Notes: generated from the letters alone by a model not told the origin. A DNA stretch of 44,344 nucleotides from DTSX01 sp964633465 (GCA_964633465.1 CAZWGB010000004.1:1-44344); one strand, 5' to 3'; shown: positions 8,687 through 18,091, counted from the stretch's first letter. Program-made: numbers and translations.

Positions 8687-9618
8687 TCGATTTTGACTCC
8701 AATATTGCTTTCCGCTCGGGTTAGTTCAATAAACAACTCTTCCAATCGATTGGTCTTGTTCCTCATACTTAAAACACCAATGCCTTTGGAAGCAAGTTTT
8801 TCAAAAACTGGATTTAAAGTTTGCGCTTGTCTTACATGGACCTCTATCTCCTTCGGGTTGATGATTTCAATTAAGTAATCTTCAATCTCTGGTATTGCAT
8901 CTATGGCTTGATCTAAATTTAGAACAAACACTTCTTGTTTAAGTTTAGTCAAGATGTTGTTCATAGAATCGTTTTCTACAATCTTGCCATCGTCAATAAT
9001 TGCCAGCTGGTTGCAAAGCTGTTCCGCTTCTTCCAGATAATGTGTTGTTAGTATTATTGTTGTCCCATTACGGTTGATCTGCCTCAAAAAATTCCACATT
9101 GTCCTTCTTGTTTCTATATCAACCCCAGCTGTGGGCTCATCAAGAAGCAAAAGCTGTGGCTCACTGACCAAAGCCCTTGCAATCATTAACCGTCTCTTCA
9201 TTCCTCCTGAGAGGCTTCTGGCCATCTCCTTTCTTTTATCCCACAAATCCATTTGTCTGAGATAATGCTCTGCTCTTTTGAGACTTTCCTTTCTAGGTAC
9301 ACCATAAAATCCCGCTTGATTGACGAGTATGTTAAAAATCCCATCAAATAAATTTAAATTAATTTCCTGAGGAACAACTCCTATACAAGATTTAGCAGCA
9401 TTAAGATCCTTTTCAATATCGTGCTCAAACACCTCAATTCGTCCAGAGGTTTTGTTAACCAAAGACGTAACTATGCCGATTGCAGTAGTTTTTCCAGCGC
9501 CATTTGGACCTAGAAGGGCAAAAAAATCGCCCTCTGCAACATTAAAATTGATTGATTTTAATGCTTCCACACCATTGGCGTAAGTTTTGGTAAGATTTTG
9601 AATAGTTAAAGCATTCAT
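8683..9618 (-). CDS. yadG: ABC transporter ATP-binding protein (YadG family)
   Basis: ATPase subunit that powers the adjacent permease. It shows Walker A GPNGAGKTT, a Q-loop (VVPQE), the signature LSGGMKRR, Walker B LLLLDEPTAG and the switch histidine in LTTHYLEEAE, followed by a C-terminal regulatory tail typical of the DrrA/YadG subgroup. I start it at the ATG at 9618 (MNALTIQNL), giving 311 residues. An in-frame TTG at 9654 would add twelve residues that do not resemble the family N-terminus. First gene of a two-gene operon with the permease. Confidence 0.9.
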   Translation of the reverse strand: MNALTIQNLTKTYANGVEALKSINFNVAEGDFFALLGPNGAGKTTAIGIVTSLVNKTSGRIEVFEHDIEKDLNAAKSCIGVVPQEINLNLFDGIFNILVNQAGFYGVPRKESLKRAEHYLRQMDLWDKRKEMARSLSGGMKRRLMIARALVSEPQLLLLDEPTAGVDIETRRTMWNFLRQINRNGTTIILTTHYLEEAEQLCNQLAIIDDGKIVENDSMNNILTKLKQEVFVLNLDQAIDAIPEIEDYLIEIINPKEIEVHVRQAQTLNPVFEKLASKGIGVLSMRNKTNRLEELFIELTRAESNIGVKIE

Positions 9619-9690
9619 AAATCTGCATTTTGCACCTCTGGAAAAATAAAGCAATAATGCGTTTTAACTTAGTTTAAGAAGGATGGTTCA

Positions 9691-10140
9691 ATGGCAAAGA
9701 TATGGCACCCAAACAATAGCCTTAGTTTGGATAGAATTAACAAACTGAATCAAAACACTGCTATAGGCTACCTGGATATACAAATCACCCATATCGGCGA
9801 CGACTTTATCCAAGGCACGATGCCAGTGAATCAAAAAACCATACAACCGCAAGGTCTGCTTCATGGGGGTGCTTCTTTGACCTTAGCAGAATCCTTGGCC
9901 AGTCTTGGAGCTGCCCTGTACGTTGATATGTCAAAATACAACGTTGTTGGACATGGTATTAATGCAAATCATTTACGTTCAGCGATAGAAGGCATGGTCA
10001 CTGGCATTGCCAAGCCAGTGTATCTGGGTGGAAAAACTCAAGTATGGGAAATAAAGATTTATAAATCAGAAACAGAATTTGTTGATGAAACTCTTTGTTG
10101 TGTTTCAAGAATGACAGCCCTAAGAATGGCTCGGAGATAA
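9691..10140 (+). CDS. Hotdog-fold acyl-CoA thioesterase (PaaI/YdiI type)
   Basis: 149 residues with the PaaI-type hotdog pattern: GYLDIQITHIGDDF, QGLLHGGASLTLAES (HGG and a downstream Glu form the active site in this family), GHGINANHLRSA and GKTQVWEIKIY. The closest match from memory is YdiI/MenI and EntH-like esterases that hydrolyse aromatic or fatty acyl-CoA thioesters. The exact substrate cannot be told from sequence. AAGAAGG lies 8 bases before the ATG. The 3' end overlaps the next reading frame. Confidence 0.85.
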   Translation: MAKIWHPNNSLSLDRINKLNQNTAIGYLDIQITHIGDDFIQGTMPVNQKTIQPQGLLHGGASLTLAESLASLGAALYVDMSKYNVVGHGINANHLRSAIEGMVTGIAKPVYLGGKTQVWEIKIYKSETEFVDETLCCVSRMTALRMARR

Positions 10141-10904
10141 TAATTATTGCTTTAGTCTTTGGATTTTTAATTACTGCATTTCTCTATGCTTCAGTAGGTT
10201 TTGGTGGAGGTTCAACCTATAATGCGCTGTTAATTCTTGCTGAGACAGACTACCAATTGGTCCCGAAAATTGCTTTGTGTTGCAACCTAATTGTCGTCAG
10301 TGGTGGAGTGCTTCGCTACCATAAAAATAAAATGATTCCCTGGAATTTAACCTTGCCTTTGGTTGCTGTTTCTGTCCCTTTTGCCTGGCTGGGTGGCTAC
10401 ACTTCAATCAATCAATTTTGGTTCAGTATTGCTCTTGGTTCATCTCTATTTTTAGCCGGCTTTACTATGCTGCTAAGACCAAGTGAAGTATTGAAACCTG
10501 CGGAGTGGACAACAACGAAATCTGGATATTTTTGCCTATCAATAGTGAGCGGTGGCTTAGGGTTTTTAGCTGGATTGGTCGGTATCGGTGGGGGTATTTT
10601 CTTCTCCCCTCTACTGCATTTATTAAAAACTATACCATCAAAAAATATAGCTGCATTTTCAAGTTTCTTCATCTTAGTTAACTCAATATCAGGGCTGATT
10701 GGACAGTTCATGAAATATGATGATCTTCAGCAGGTTGATCAATTTTTTGAGTACTCTTGGCTCTTTATTATGGTCCTCATAGGTGGACAGATAGGGAGCC
10801 ACTTTGGCATTAAAGTATTTCGTCCAGAGATTGTTCGGCGTTTAACAGCGGTATTGGTATTATATGTTGGATTAAGATTAATTCTCGTGGCCATCAAGAC
10901 CTAG
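10095..10904 (+). CDS. TauE/SafE family membrane exporter
   Basis: Integral membrane protein of the TauE/SafE (DUF81) family, whose members are proposed to export sulfite, sulfoacetate or other organosulfur anions. About eight hydrophobic segments, with the repeated glycine motifs GFGGGS near residue 35 and GLVGIGGGIFF near 160 marking the two halves. The start is uncertain. There is no ATG or GTG in frame; the TTG at 10095 puts the first 15 codons inside the thioesterase gene. A CGGAG at 10132-10136 sits just before ATA/ATT codons that could serve as a rare start. moaD begins 7 bases after the stop, so the thioesterase, exporter and moaDE probably form one transcript. Confidence 0.82.
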   Translation: MLCFKNDSPKNGSEIIIIALVFGFLITAFLYASVGFGGGSTYNALLILAETDYQLVPKIALCCNLIVVSGGVLRYHKNKMIPWNLTLPLVAVSVPFAWLGGYTSINQFWFSIALGSSLFLAGFTMLLRPSEVLKPAEWTTTKSGYFCLSIVSGGLGFLAGLVGIGGGIFFSPLLHLLKTIPSKNIAAFSSFFILVNSISGLIGQFMKYDDLQQVDQFFEYSWLFIMVLIGGQIGSHFGIKVFRPEIVRRLTAVLVLYVGLRLILVAIKT

Positions 10905-10911
10905 GCTGACA

Positions 10912-11175
10912 ATGACTGAAAACATAAATAATTCCATTAATATTAAGATCCTGTATTTTGCTGCACTTCAGGAGGTAACAGGTTGCTCATCTGAAACATT
11001 ATCGGTGCATGCTGACAGCACGCCCGATACTGTCTATCAAGCACTTAAAAGTCAGCATGATTTACCAAATAAAAACCGTTTAAAAGTTGCTATTAACGAT
11101 TGTTTTTGTTCTTGGGAAAGCACATTAAACAACGACGATACCATTGTTTTTATTCCACCTGTGACTGGCGGATGA
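10912..11175 (+). CDS. moaD: Molybdopterin synthase small subunit MoaD
   Basis: Ubiquitin-like sulfur carrier that supplies thiocarboxylate sulfur to make molybdopterin from precursor Z. 87 residues, beta-grasp pattern (ILYFAALQEVTG, then VAIND...), with the obligatory C-terminal double glycine (PPVTGG). The stop overlaps the moaE start as ATGA. The N-terminal ten residues are longer than in many MoaDs. moaA, moaB and moaC are not in the window. Confidence 0.93.
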   Translation: MTENINNSINIKILYFAALQEVTGCSSETLSVHADSTPDTVYQALKSQHDLPNKNRLKVAINDCFCSWESTLNNDDTIVFIPPVTGG

Positions 11176-11591
11176 CAAACTTTATTATCACTCCTGAAGC
11201 AATTATTTCAGCTGAATTAATAATTCAGCTAGAGGACCCTGATTGTGGTGCAATTGCAACTTTTTCAGGTACTGTAAGACGGCACAACTTCAATCGACAA
11301 GTGATTCGACTGCATTATCAGAGTTATAAAACACTTGCGGTTAAAGAAGGTAACAAAATCTTAGGGGAAGCAAAGAAACAATTTAATATTATTAATGCTC
11401 TATGCGTACACAGGGTTGGCGATTTAAATATTGGGGAAATAGCTGTTTGGATTGGTGTGAATGCAGGTCATAGAGATGCCGCTTTCGATGCTTGTCGTTA
11501 TGTTATTGATGAAATCAAAACCAGGGTTCCAATATGGAAAAAAGAGATATATGTCGATGGAGATTCTGGTTGGTTGGAAGGTGCTGGCTAA
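11172..11591 (+). CDS. moaE: Molybdopterin synthase catalytic subunit MoaE
   Basis: Catalytic partner of MoaD; inserts two sulfurs into precursor Z. The ATG at 11172 overlaps the moaD stop by 4 bases and gives a 139-residue protein of normal family length. Family motifs: FSGTVR, LHYQSYKTLA, HRVGDLNIGE, VNAGHRDAAFDACR and the active-site region PIWKKE. A longer in-frame upstream extension would lie within moaD and is rejected. Confidence 0.94.
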   Translation: MTNFIITPEAIISAELIIQLEDPDCGAIATFSGTVRRHNFNRQVIRLHYQSYKTLAVKEGNKILGEAKKQFNIINALCVHRVGDLNIGEIAVWIGVNAGHRDAAFDACRYVIDEIKTRVPIWKKEIYVDGDSGWLEGAG

Positions 11592-11601
11592 TTCAAGGAC
11601 A

Positions 11602-12255
11602 CTATTTTTTCAGATACTCGCGTTGAGCAAGTTCTTTGGTCACTAATAGCATCTCTTCCAAAGTTCTTATAGCGGGTCCGTTGGCTGCAAATTTCCCATT
11701 GATAACCAAGGTTGGTGTAGACCTGATTTTGTATTTTTTAGTCAGTCGTTCTGCACGATTGAGCTTGCTTTCAACAGTAAAAGACCTAAAACGATTCTCA
11801 AACTGGTTTCTGCTTACTCCTTGTTTCTCAAACAACTCATAAATCTCATTGTCATTCATCAAACGCTTTCGATCGAGGTGAATAGCTTTAAAGACTTCTA
11901 TGTGCATGGCATCCAATTTTCCCAATGATTCCGCTGTGTAATAAATCCTTGCATGTGTTTTATACGCTTCGCTATAGACAACTGGCATTCTTACAAAATC
12001 AATATAACTTGCCTTGTTTTTCTCAAAAGCCTCAAGTTTACTTTCAAAATTGAAGCAGTGGTTACATGAGTAGGCAAACACTTCAAGTACTTCAACCTTG
12101 TCATTTTCAATTCTCACGTTTTCTGCTAGAGGCAAAGTTCGATAATGTTTGTTTTCTTCGTACTTCCATTGGTTTTGGGCATTAATTGGAGAGATTCCAA
12201 AAATCAAGGATCCTGAAACGAACCACAGAAGAGAAATAAATACTCTGGGTGTCAT
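11602..12255 (-). CDS. dsbA: Thiol:disulfide interchange protein DsbA
   Basis: Periplasmic oxidase that introduces disulfides into exported proteins. 218 residues: a signal peptide (about 1-26, cleavage near NAQ), a thioredoxin-fold core with the active site C64-N-H-C67, an inserted helical domain, and the cis-proline loop STPTLVING. The classical E. coli active site is CPHC; here the first variable residue is Asn, which may shift the redox potential. I start it at the ATG at 12255, four bases after the cytochrome c4 stop. The pair cytochrome c4-dsbA next to engB and polA is a conserved gammaproteobacterial arrangement, and c4 and c5 maturation may need DsbA. Confidence 0.92.
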   Translation of the reverse strand: MTPRVFISLLWFVSGSLIFGISPINAQNQWKYEENKHYRTLPLAENVRIENDKVEVLEVFAYSCNHCFNFESKLEAFEKNKASYIDFVRMPVVYSEAYKTHARIYYTAESLGKLDAMHIEVFKAIHLDRKRLMNDNEIYELFEKQGVSRNQFENRFRSFTVESKLNRAERLTKKYKIRSTPTLVINGKFAANGPAIRTLEEMLLVTKELAQREYLKK

Positions 12256-12259
12256 ACTG

Positions 12260-12898
12260 TTATTTTGAGCCAAGAGCCTGAATGTACTCTGACACTGCAT
12301 CTATTTCTTCTGCTGTCAGACGTGCTGCTAAAGATTGCATCATGTCGTTAAGTCCTGCTTTTCTTTCAGTATTTGTGTAATGCATCAATGCGTTTGCTGT
12401 GTATTCAGCGTGTTGGCCAGCAAGAGAAGGATAACCCGCACCTGGATTTCCCCTTCCTGTTGGACCATGGCATGCGATGCAAGCAGCAACTCCTGTTGAT
12501 GCATTACCACCCCTGTATAAAGATTCACCTTTTTTTGCGAGCACATAATCATAGTCTTTCTTTGCCATTTTTTGTGTATTGTAGTATGTCGCAATGTCTT
12601 CAAAATCTTCTTCTGATAACATCATCACTTGCGCCTGCATTACTGCATCTACTCTTGTCCCATTTTGGTAAGCCTTTAAGGCATGAATCATGTATTGTTT
12701 ATGTTGACCAGCCAGACTAGGCCATAGTGGGTTGATGCTGTTGCCATTCTGGCCATGACAAGCAGAACACACAATTGACTTGTCTTTTCCAGCCTCAACA
12801 TCGCCAGCCACTAACAACGAAACAGGGGTGATCAACAACAATATAAAAATACAGGAAATACGAATTTCTCTTGTAAACAGTTTTGTTTCTTTACTCAC
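12260..12898 (-). CDS. Cytochrome c4 (dihaem, periplasmic)
   Basis: Electron carrier to terminal oxidases. 212 residues with an N-terminal export segment and two tandem class-I c domains. Each has a haem-binding CxxCH (C44-S-A-C47-H48 and C140-I-A-C143-H144) and a matching PSLAGQH segment (at about 60-66 and again after the second haem site) that typifies cytochrome c4. Methionines that could serve as distal ligands follow each domain (VMMLSEED and DMMQSLAARL). It is transcribed with dsbA and divergently from engB across a spacer of about 107 bases. Confidence 0.93.
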   Translation of the reverse strand: MSKETKLFTREIRISCIFILLLITPVSLLVAGDVEAGKDKSIVCSACHGQNGNSINPLWPSLAGQHKQYMIHALKAYQNGTRVDAVMQAQVMMLSEEDFEDIATYYNTQKMAKKDYDYVLAKKGESLYRGGNASTGVAACIACHGPTGRGNPGAGYPSLAGQHAEYTANALMHYTNTERKAGLNDMMQSLAARLTAEEIDAVSEYIQALGSK

Positions 12899-13005
12899 AA
12901 GGTCTCTTTTATTTTTTGATATTCAACAGAATCAGCTATTATCTATTTTTATATTGTAATTAAATCGGTGCATTTTACACCAATCATACAATACAGGCAG
13001 CAATC

Positions 13006-13587
13006 TTGAACTTTGAAAACATACATTTTATTAAAAGTGCAAACCAAGTATCACAATTTCCAGAAGATTCTGGGAGAGAAATAGCATTTGTGGGGAAATC
13101 TAATGCTGGAAAATCAACTGCACTCAATGCTATTTTTAGACGAAAAAACATTGCCAAAACAAGTAAAACACCAGGAAGGACTCAATTGATTAATTTTTTT
13201 TCTGTTGATGATGATTGCCGAGTTGTTGACCTTCCAGGTTATGGTTTTGCTGCTGTCTCGAAAGAAAAACGAAAACAGTGGGATGAATTGATTTCTGATT
13301 ATTTCAGAACAAGAAATGCGCTTAAAGGCGTTTTTTTAATCATTGACAGTAGGAGAATGATTACTCAACTGGATCATCTTTTTCTTGAATTTTATCTACC
13401 GCTTAGTAAATCACTGCACGTAATATTGACCAAGGCAGATAAATTAAAAAAAATGGAACAAATTGAGGTTCTGCGAAGCACTGAAATATCTTTAGGAAAT
13501 GTGGCCACAATACAATTATTTTCTGGCACTAAGCAAGATGGTGTTACAGTCGCAAAACAAAGATTGAGTGAAATTTTTGGATATTGA
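13006..13587 (+). CDS. engB: Ribosome biogenesis GTPase EngB/YihA
   Basis: Essential GTPase for large ribosomal subunit assembly. 193 residues with G1 GKSNAGKST, the switch segment TSKTPGRTQLINFF, G3 DLPGYGFA and G4 TKADK. The start is TTG at 13006: no ATG, GTG or other TTG lies upstream in frame before the family N-terminus, and the first residues (FENIHFIKSA) align with the usual beginning. The ribosome site is weak (AGG about 10 bases upstream). It is convergent with polA. Confidence 0.93.
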   Translation: MNFENIHFIKSANQVSQFPEDSGREIAFVGKSNAGKSTALNAIFRRKNIAKTSKTPGRTQLINFFSVDDDCRVVDLPGYGFAAVSKEKRKQWDELISDYFRTRNALKGVFLIIDSRRMITQLDHLFLEFYLPLSKSLHVILTKADKLKKMEQIEVLRSTEISLGNVATIQLFSGTKQDGVTVAKQRLSEIFGY

Positions 13588-13638
13588 AAACTGGATTATT
13601 TTTTATAGCTTTGTTTTAGATAGAACAATAAATACAAT

Positions 13639-16326
13639 TTAGTGAGCTTGATCCCAATTCTCTCCAACCCCTAAATCAACTTTTAAAGCAACATCTAAAT
13701 CAGCAGCTTTCCCCATTGCATCAATTACAAGTTCACTCACATAATCCACAGAATTGTCTTTAACTTCCAAAACTAATTCATCGTGAACCTGCATGATAAT
13801 TTTGGCATCGATGGATTCTTCAACTAATCGACGATCAAGGTCAATCATGGCTCTCTTAATAATGTCTGCGGCGGTACCCTGCATAGGAGCATTAATCGCG
13901 CTTCTTTCTGCATACTGTCTTCGTTGGTAATTGCGTGAATCGATATCTGGAAGATAAAGTCGTCTGCCAAAAACTGTTTCTACAAAACCGTACTTCTGTG
14001 CTTGATTTCTTATTGCATCCATGTAGATCTTGACCTGTGGATATCTTGCAAAATAGAGTTCAATGTATTCTTGGGCATCACCACGTGTGATACCTAATTG
14101 TCGAGTTAATCCGAAAGCTGACATTCCATAAATCAAACCAAAATTGATTGCTTTTGCAGAACGTCTTTGCTCTGCTGAAACCGAGTCTAAATTAACAGCA
14201 AAAATCTCTGCGGCAGTTGCTTGATGAATATCCAAACCCGCCTGGAAAGCATCTAAAAGACCAGGATCCTGAGAATTGTGTGCCATAATCCTAAGCTCAA
14301 TTTGTGAGTAGTCTGCAGCTAAGATTTGGGCTCCATGGGGCGCAATAAAGGCCTGTCTAATGCGTCTGCCTTCGGCAGTTCTGATAGGTATATTTTGTAA
14401 ATTGGGGTCGGATGAGGACAATCTCCCTGTAGCAGTAACAGCTTGGTGATAGGACGTGTGCACCCTACCAGTGTCTTGGTGAACCATCAGCGGTAATTTA
14501 TCGGTATATGTGGTCTTGAGTTTAGCAGTTGTACGATAATTAAGAATCGTTTGTACAATTGGAAAATCTCCGGCAAGTCTTTGTAAAACACTTTCAGCAG
14601 TTGAAGGTTGGCCCTTTGGTGTTTTTTTCAAAATAGGCAGAGACAACTTCTCATATAGGATTTCCTGCAGTTGTTTAGGTGAGCTTAAATTAAATTCAAC
14701 TCCAGCCAATCTGTAAGCTTTGGATTCAAGTTCTTTTAGAGTTATAGAGAATTGATCGCTTTGTTCTCCCAACATGGCTTCATCGATGAGCACACCGTTG
14801 CGCTCAATGGTCTGCAAGACATTAAGTAATGGAGCCTCGATATTGCTGTAGAGCTTGCCAAGAAGACTGATTTCCATAAGTTTCGGGTGCAGGGTTTGAT
14901 GCAGTTGGAAGCTTATGTCCGCATCTTCAGCAGCATAGTGAATGGCTTCTTCAAGATTTACTTGGTTGAATCCAATTTGTTTTGCTCCCTTGCCTGCAAC
15001 ATCTTCATAACTAGTAGTATCAATATTTAAATAACGTTTTGCTACTGCATTGAGGTTATGTCGGGTGGCGGTGCTATTGAGCACATAGGATTCCAACATA
15101 CTATCAAAATCAGTCCCTTTCAATTCAATTCCATGGTTAGCAAAGACATGGCTGTCGTATTTCAGATTGTGGCCAATTTTCTTGGAATCTTGGTCTTCCA
15201 ACCACGGTTTCAATTTTTCTAGCACATACTCCCTGTCCAACTGATCAGGAGCCCCATCATATTCGTGCAAAACCGGGATGTAATAGGCTTCGTTTGATTT
15301 GATGGCTAGTGAGATGCCTACAATTTCTGCTTGCATATAATTCAGGCTGGTGGTCTCACTGTCAATGGCAACAACCTCAGCTCGACTCACTCTATCCAAG
15401 AGTGCATCAAACTCCTTTTTAGTTAGGATTCCTTGATAATCAGTATCTCTTTTAATTTTTGTAGCTGGTTCTTCTATTCTCAATTGCTTGATTAATGCAT
15501 TAAGACCCAAGCTCTTAAACTGAAGATATAATTCACTATCTTTTGACTCTCCGACTAGGAGATCATCAAGTGCATAATCCAACTCTAGAGAACAATCTAT
15601 GGTAGCCAGTTGTTGATATAAATTCAGTCTTGGTATGGTCTCTCGAAGTGCTTCTCCTACTTTTCCCGAAATCTCATCGGCATGTTCAATAACCCCAGCT
15701 AAACTGGAATATTGCTGCAACCATTTTACTGCCGTCTTGGGACCGACACTAGGAACTCCAGGAATATTGTCTGAAGCATCCCCCGACAAAGCTAAAAAAT
15801 CGACTATTTGCTCAGGGGGCAATCCAAATTTCTCAATTACAGCAGACCGGTCTGTTAGCGTGTTTTTCATGGTATCCAGTAGTGTAATTTTGTCTGAAAC
15901 AAGTTGTGTAAAATCTTTATCTCCTGTTGCAATTAGGATGTTCATACCTCTTTGCTCTGCCTCCTTGGCCAGAGTTCCAATAACATCATCTGCCTCAACG
16001 CCCTTTACCCGAATTAAAGGCAAACCAAGATTTTCAATCGCTGTTAGAAGGGGTTCTACTTGAATAACTAGATCCTCTGGAGTACTTGCACGGTTGGCTT
16101 TGTATTCTGGAAACAATTCATGCCTAAAGGTTTTCCCTGGTGCATCAAAGACAATGCCCAGTAAATTTGGTCTCTCCTCTTTAATGAGCTTATGCAACAT
16201 TGTCAACACACCATAGATTGCACCCGTTGGTTGTCCTGAAGGCGCAGTCAGTCCTGGCAATGCATAAAAAGCTCGGTAAAGGTAGGAAGAACCATCAATT
16301 AAAACTAACGATTTTATTTCACTCAT
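13639..16326 (-). CDS. polA: DNA polymerase I
   Basis: Repair and Okazaki-fragment processing polymerase, 895 residues (E. coli 928). All three activities look intact. The 5' nuclease domain runs from LIDGSSYLYRAF through ATGDKDFTQLV and GDASDNIPGVP; the 3'-5' exonuclease has the DxE pair in AIDSETTSLN and HNLKYD; the polymerase domain has DYSQIELRIMAH (motif A), RRSAKAINFGLIYG (motif B) and MQVHDELVLEV (motif C). The ATG overlaps the end of an upstream small lipoprotein gene by 8 bases, so it is likely co-transcribed with it. Confidence 0.97.
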   Translation of the reverse strand: MSEIKSLVLIDGSSYLYRAFYALPGLTAPSGQPTGAIYGVLTMLHKLIKEERPNLLGIVFDAPGKTFRHELFPEYKANRASTPEDLVIQVEPLLTAIENLGLPLIRVKGVEADDVIGTLAKEAEQRGMNILIATGDKDFTQLVSDKITLLDTMKNTLTDRSAVIEKFGLPPEQIVDFLALSGDASDNIPGVPSVGPKTAVKWLQQYSSLAGVIEHADEISGKVGEALRETIPRLNLYQQLATIDCSLELDYALDDLLVGESKDSELYLQFKSLGLNALIKQLRIEEPATKIKRDTDYQGILTKKEFDALLDRVSRAEVVAIDSETTSLNYMQAEIVGISLAIKSNEAYYIPVLHEYDGAPDQLDREYVLEKLKPWLEDQDSKKIGHNLKYDSHVFANHGIELKGTDFDSMLESYVLNSTATRHNLNAVAKRYLNIDTTSYEDVAGKGAKQIGFNQVNLEEAIHYAAEDADISFQLHQTLHPKLMEISLLGKLYSNIEAPLLNVLQTIERNGVLIDEAMLGEQSDQFSITLKELESKAYRLAGVEFNLSSPKQLQEILYEKLSLPILKKTPKGQPSTAESVLQRLAGDFPIVQTILNYRTTAKLKTTYTDKLPLMVHQDTGRVHTSYHQAVTATGRLSSSDPNLQNIPIRTAEGRRIRQAFIAPHGAQILAADYSQIELRIMAHNSQDPGLLDAFQAGLDIHQATAAEIFAVNLDSVSAEQRRSAKAINFGLIYGMSAFGLTRQLGITRGDAQEYIELYFARYPQVKIYMDAIRNQAQKYGFVETVFGRRLYLPDIDSRNYQRRQYAERSAINAPMQGTAADIIKRAMIDLDRRLVEESIDAKIIMQVHDELVLEVKDNSVDYVSELVIDAMGKAADLDVALKVDLGVGENWDQAH

Positions 16327-16498
16327 CAGGTGTGTTGTGCTCGGCCGACTTTGTTGGGTTGGCTTGCAACGGTGACGTCTCCATCAGTTGTTTTGAGGGA
16401 TCATCGGGTAAGTACAACTCACCTTTTTGGCCACAAGATGCAATTGAAAATATCAGAATTAGATAAAATCCTTTGGTAAAAAAAATATTTGGTAACAT
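16319..16498 (-). CDS. lptM: Small lipoprotein, LptM/YifL-like
   Basis: A 59-residue frame from the ATG at 16498 to the TGA at 16319-16321. A hydrophobic leader (residues 5-20) ends in the lipobox IASC with the lipidated cysteine C22, directly followed by GQKGELYLPDD. That is very close to the CG-x-KGPLY-x-P signature of LptM (YifL), a small lipoprotein that helps the LptD outer-membrane LPS translocon mature. The rest is a short polar tail. It overlaps the polA start by 8 bases, a coupling that differs from the lptM-dapF neighbourhood of enterobacteria. The ribosome site is poor. Assignment rests on the lipobox and signature rather than on length alone. Confidence 0.82.
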   Translation of the reverse strand: MLPNIFFTKGFYLILIFSIASCGQKGELYLPDDPSKQLMETSPLQANPTKSAEHNTPDE

Positions 16499-16580
16499 AT
16501 TCTGAAACTAAATTTAAACGTACTAGCGTCTTTCTATTTTATCAGTATTGAATGCAAATAAATAATGGGTTAATGAAGCA

Positions 16581-18023
16581 ATGACTGAGCCATGGTATCA
16601 AGAATATCAAGATCTATTTCTCGAAAGGGGTATGGTTGGATTGGACCTTGAAACCACGGGTATAGAGAATTTTACATACGAACGCCCTACCTCTGCAGCA
16701 CTATTGGGTCTGACTGAAAATTTAGGTTCTCCAGCAATTATCATTGACAACAAATGTCGACTACCCGCACATATTTTACCGAGTGCAGGTGCCTTGAAAA
16801 TTAGTAACATTAATCCAATTGATTTGATGAAAGAAGAACTCTCTTTGTATGGCTTGGTCAGCAAACTTGCTGATTACTTTATTGCACATCCCAACAAAAT
16901 ATTAACCACATACAACGGTGCATTTTACGACCTTATCATTCTGAGACATTCCTTTTTTTCATCTCTGTATAACCCTTATTTACTGTTGAACGCCTTTGAG
17001 GATCGCATTCATATTGACTTGTACAAAATGGTGCAAACAATTTTCTGTTTTGAACCCAATAGCATCGCTTTTTTTAAAGATGTAACAGGAAAAGTAGTTC
17101 TCAAACAAGAAATGATGGCAAGAGAAAATGGTATTGATCCAGGGGATGCTCATACAGCCATAGATGATGTCAAAGCACTATTAAAATTGGCTGATTTATT
17201 TAGACGCCAAACGCCCGATATTTTTTTTGCAGGCATTGCTTCTGGCAATAAAAAAAGAACTGTGAAATTAATGACAGAGCAGTTATTTTTCAACTACGGT
17301 GAAGTGAAATACAAAGAACGTCAAGCAATAAAGCGAACGCCTACGTTCATCTGTGAGGATCCAAGTATGCCCAACCGTATGGTTTTTTTTGATCTTTGTT
17401 CAGACCCAGAAGATTATCTCTATATGACTGCAGAAGAAATAGCTGTGTTGATTGATAAAAAGAATTCGCCCTTATTTTCTATTAAAGCGAACGGCAGCCC
17501 AGTCATCCTGCCTCCTCTTTTTTGCTCCAAAAATGCACTGACTGAAGAAGAGGCAACATATAAAGCTACCAAAATACAAGAAAACAATGGGTTCAAGGAA
17601 AATGTTTATTTGGCTTGTGACATAAACAGCAAGCGAAGACGTCCATGGACAACGGAAGAATATCCAGAATCTCAAATCTATAATGATTTTATTGATAATT
17701 CCAACCGAATGCTCAGCGATGCTTTCCGTAAAACCCGAGATTTCGACAGCCGACTGGATATTCTCAACGAAATGAGTGATCCAAGACTGATTGATTTTGC
17801 TAAAAGAATCCTGGCTACTGAAAACCCAGATTGCACACCAGAACTACTCAATGATTACCATGAATTCGAAGCCAACAGACTTTTGGGTGAAGATGAGGTA
17901 CCTTGGAGAACGTTGAAAAAAGCTTGGGATTCGCTGGCAAAAGCAGAACAATTAGCAAACGATGATTTAACAATTTTGGCAGCAACAAAAAAATACTATA
18001 AATTGATCGAAAACAAATACTAG
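16581..18023 (+). CDS. sbcB: Exodeoxyribonuclease I
   Basis: 3'-5' single-strand DNA exonuclease of recombination and mismatch repair. 480 residues (E. coli 475). The DEDDh exonuclease core is visible: D22 and E24 in GLDLETTG, D117 in YNGAFYD, and H191 and D196 in DAHTAIDD. It is followed by the SH3-like and helical C-terminal domains, recognisable by SQIYNDF, MSDPRLIDFAKRIL and NDYHEFEANRLL. Enterobacterial ExoI reads DYETFG at the first motif, so this is a diverged member. Likely products other than ExoI (RNase T, DnaQ) are much shorter. Confidence 0.88.
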   Translation: MTEPWYQEYQDLFLERGMVGLDLETTGIENFTYERPTSAALLGLTENLGSPAIIIDNKCRLPAHILPSAGALKISNINPIDLMKEELSLYGLVSKLADYFIAHPNKILTTYNGAFYDLIILRHSFFSSLYNPYLLLNAFEDRIHIDLYKMVQTIFCFEPNSIAFFKDVTGKVVLKQEMMARENGIDPGDAHTAIDDVKALLKLADLFRRQTPDIFFAGIASGNKKRTVKLMTEQLFFNYGEVKYKERQAIKRTPTFICEDPSMPNRMVFFDLCSDPEDYLYMTAEEIAVLIDKKNSPLFSIKANGSPVILPPLFCSKNALTEEEATYKATKIQENNGFKENVYLACDINSKRRRPWTTEEYPESQIYNDFIDNSNRMLSDAFRKTRDFDSRLDILNEMSDPRLIDFAKRILATENPDCTPELLNDYHEFEANRLLGEDEVPWRTLKKAWDSLAKAEQLANDDLTILAATKKYYKLIENKY

Positions 18024-18091
18024 GCAAGTATTAGTAAGTAAAATATGGCCACAAATTATAAACTTAAAGACAACATGATGAGGTAAATTAG

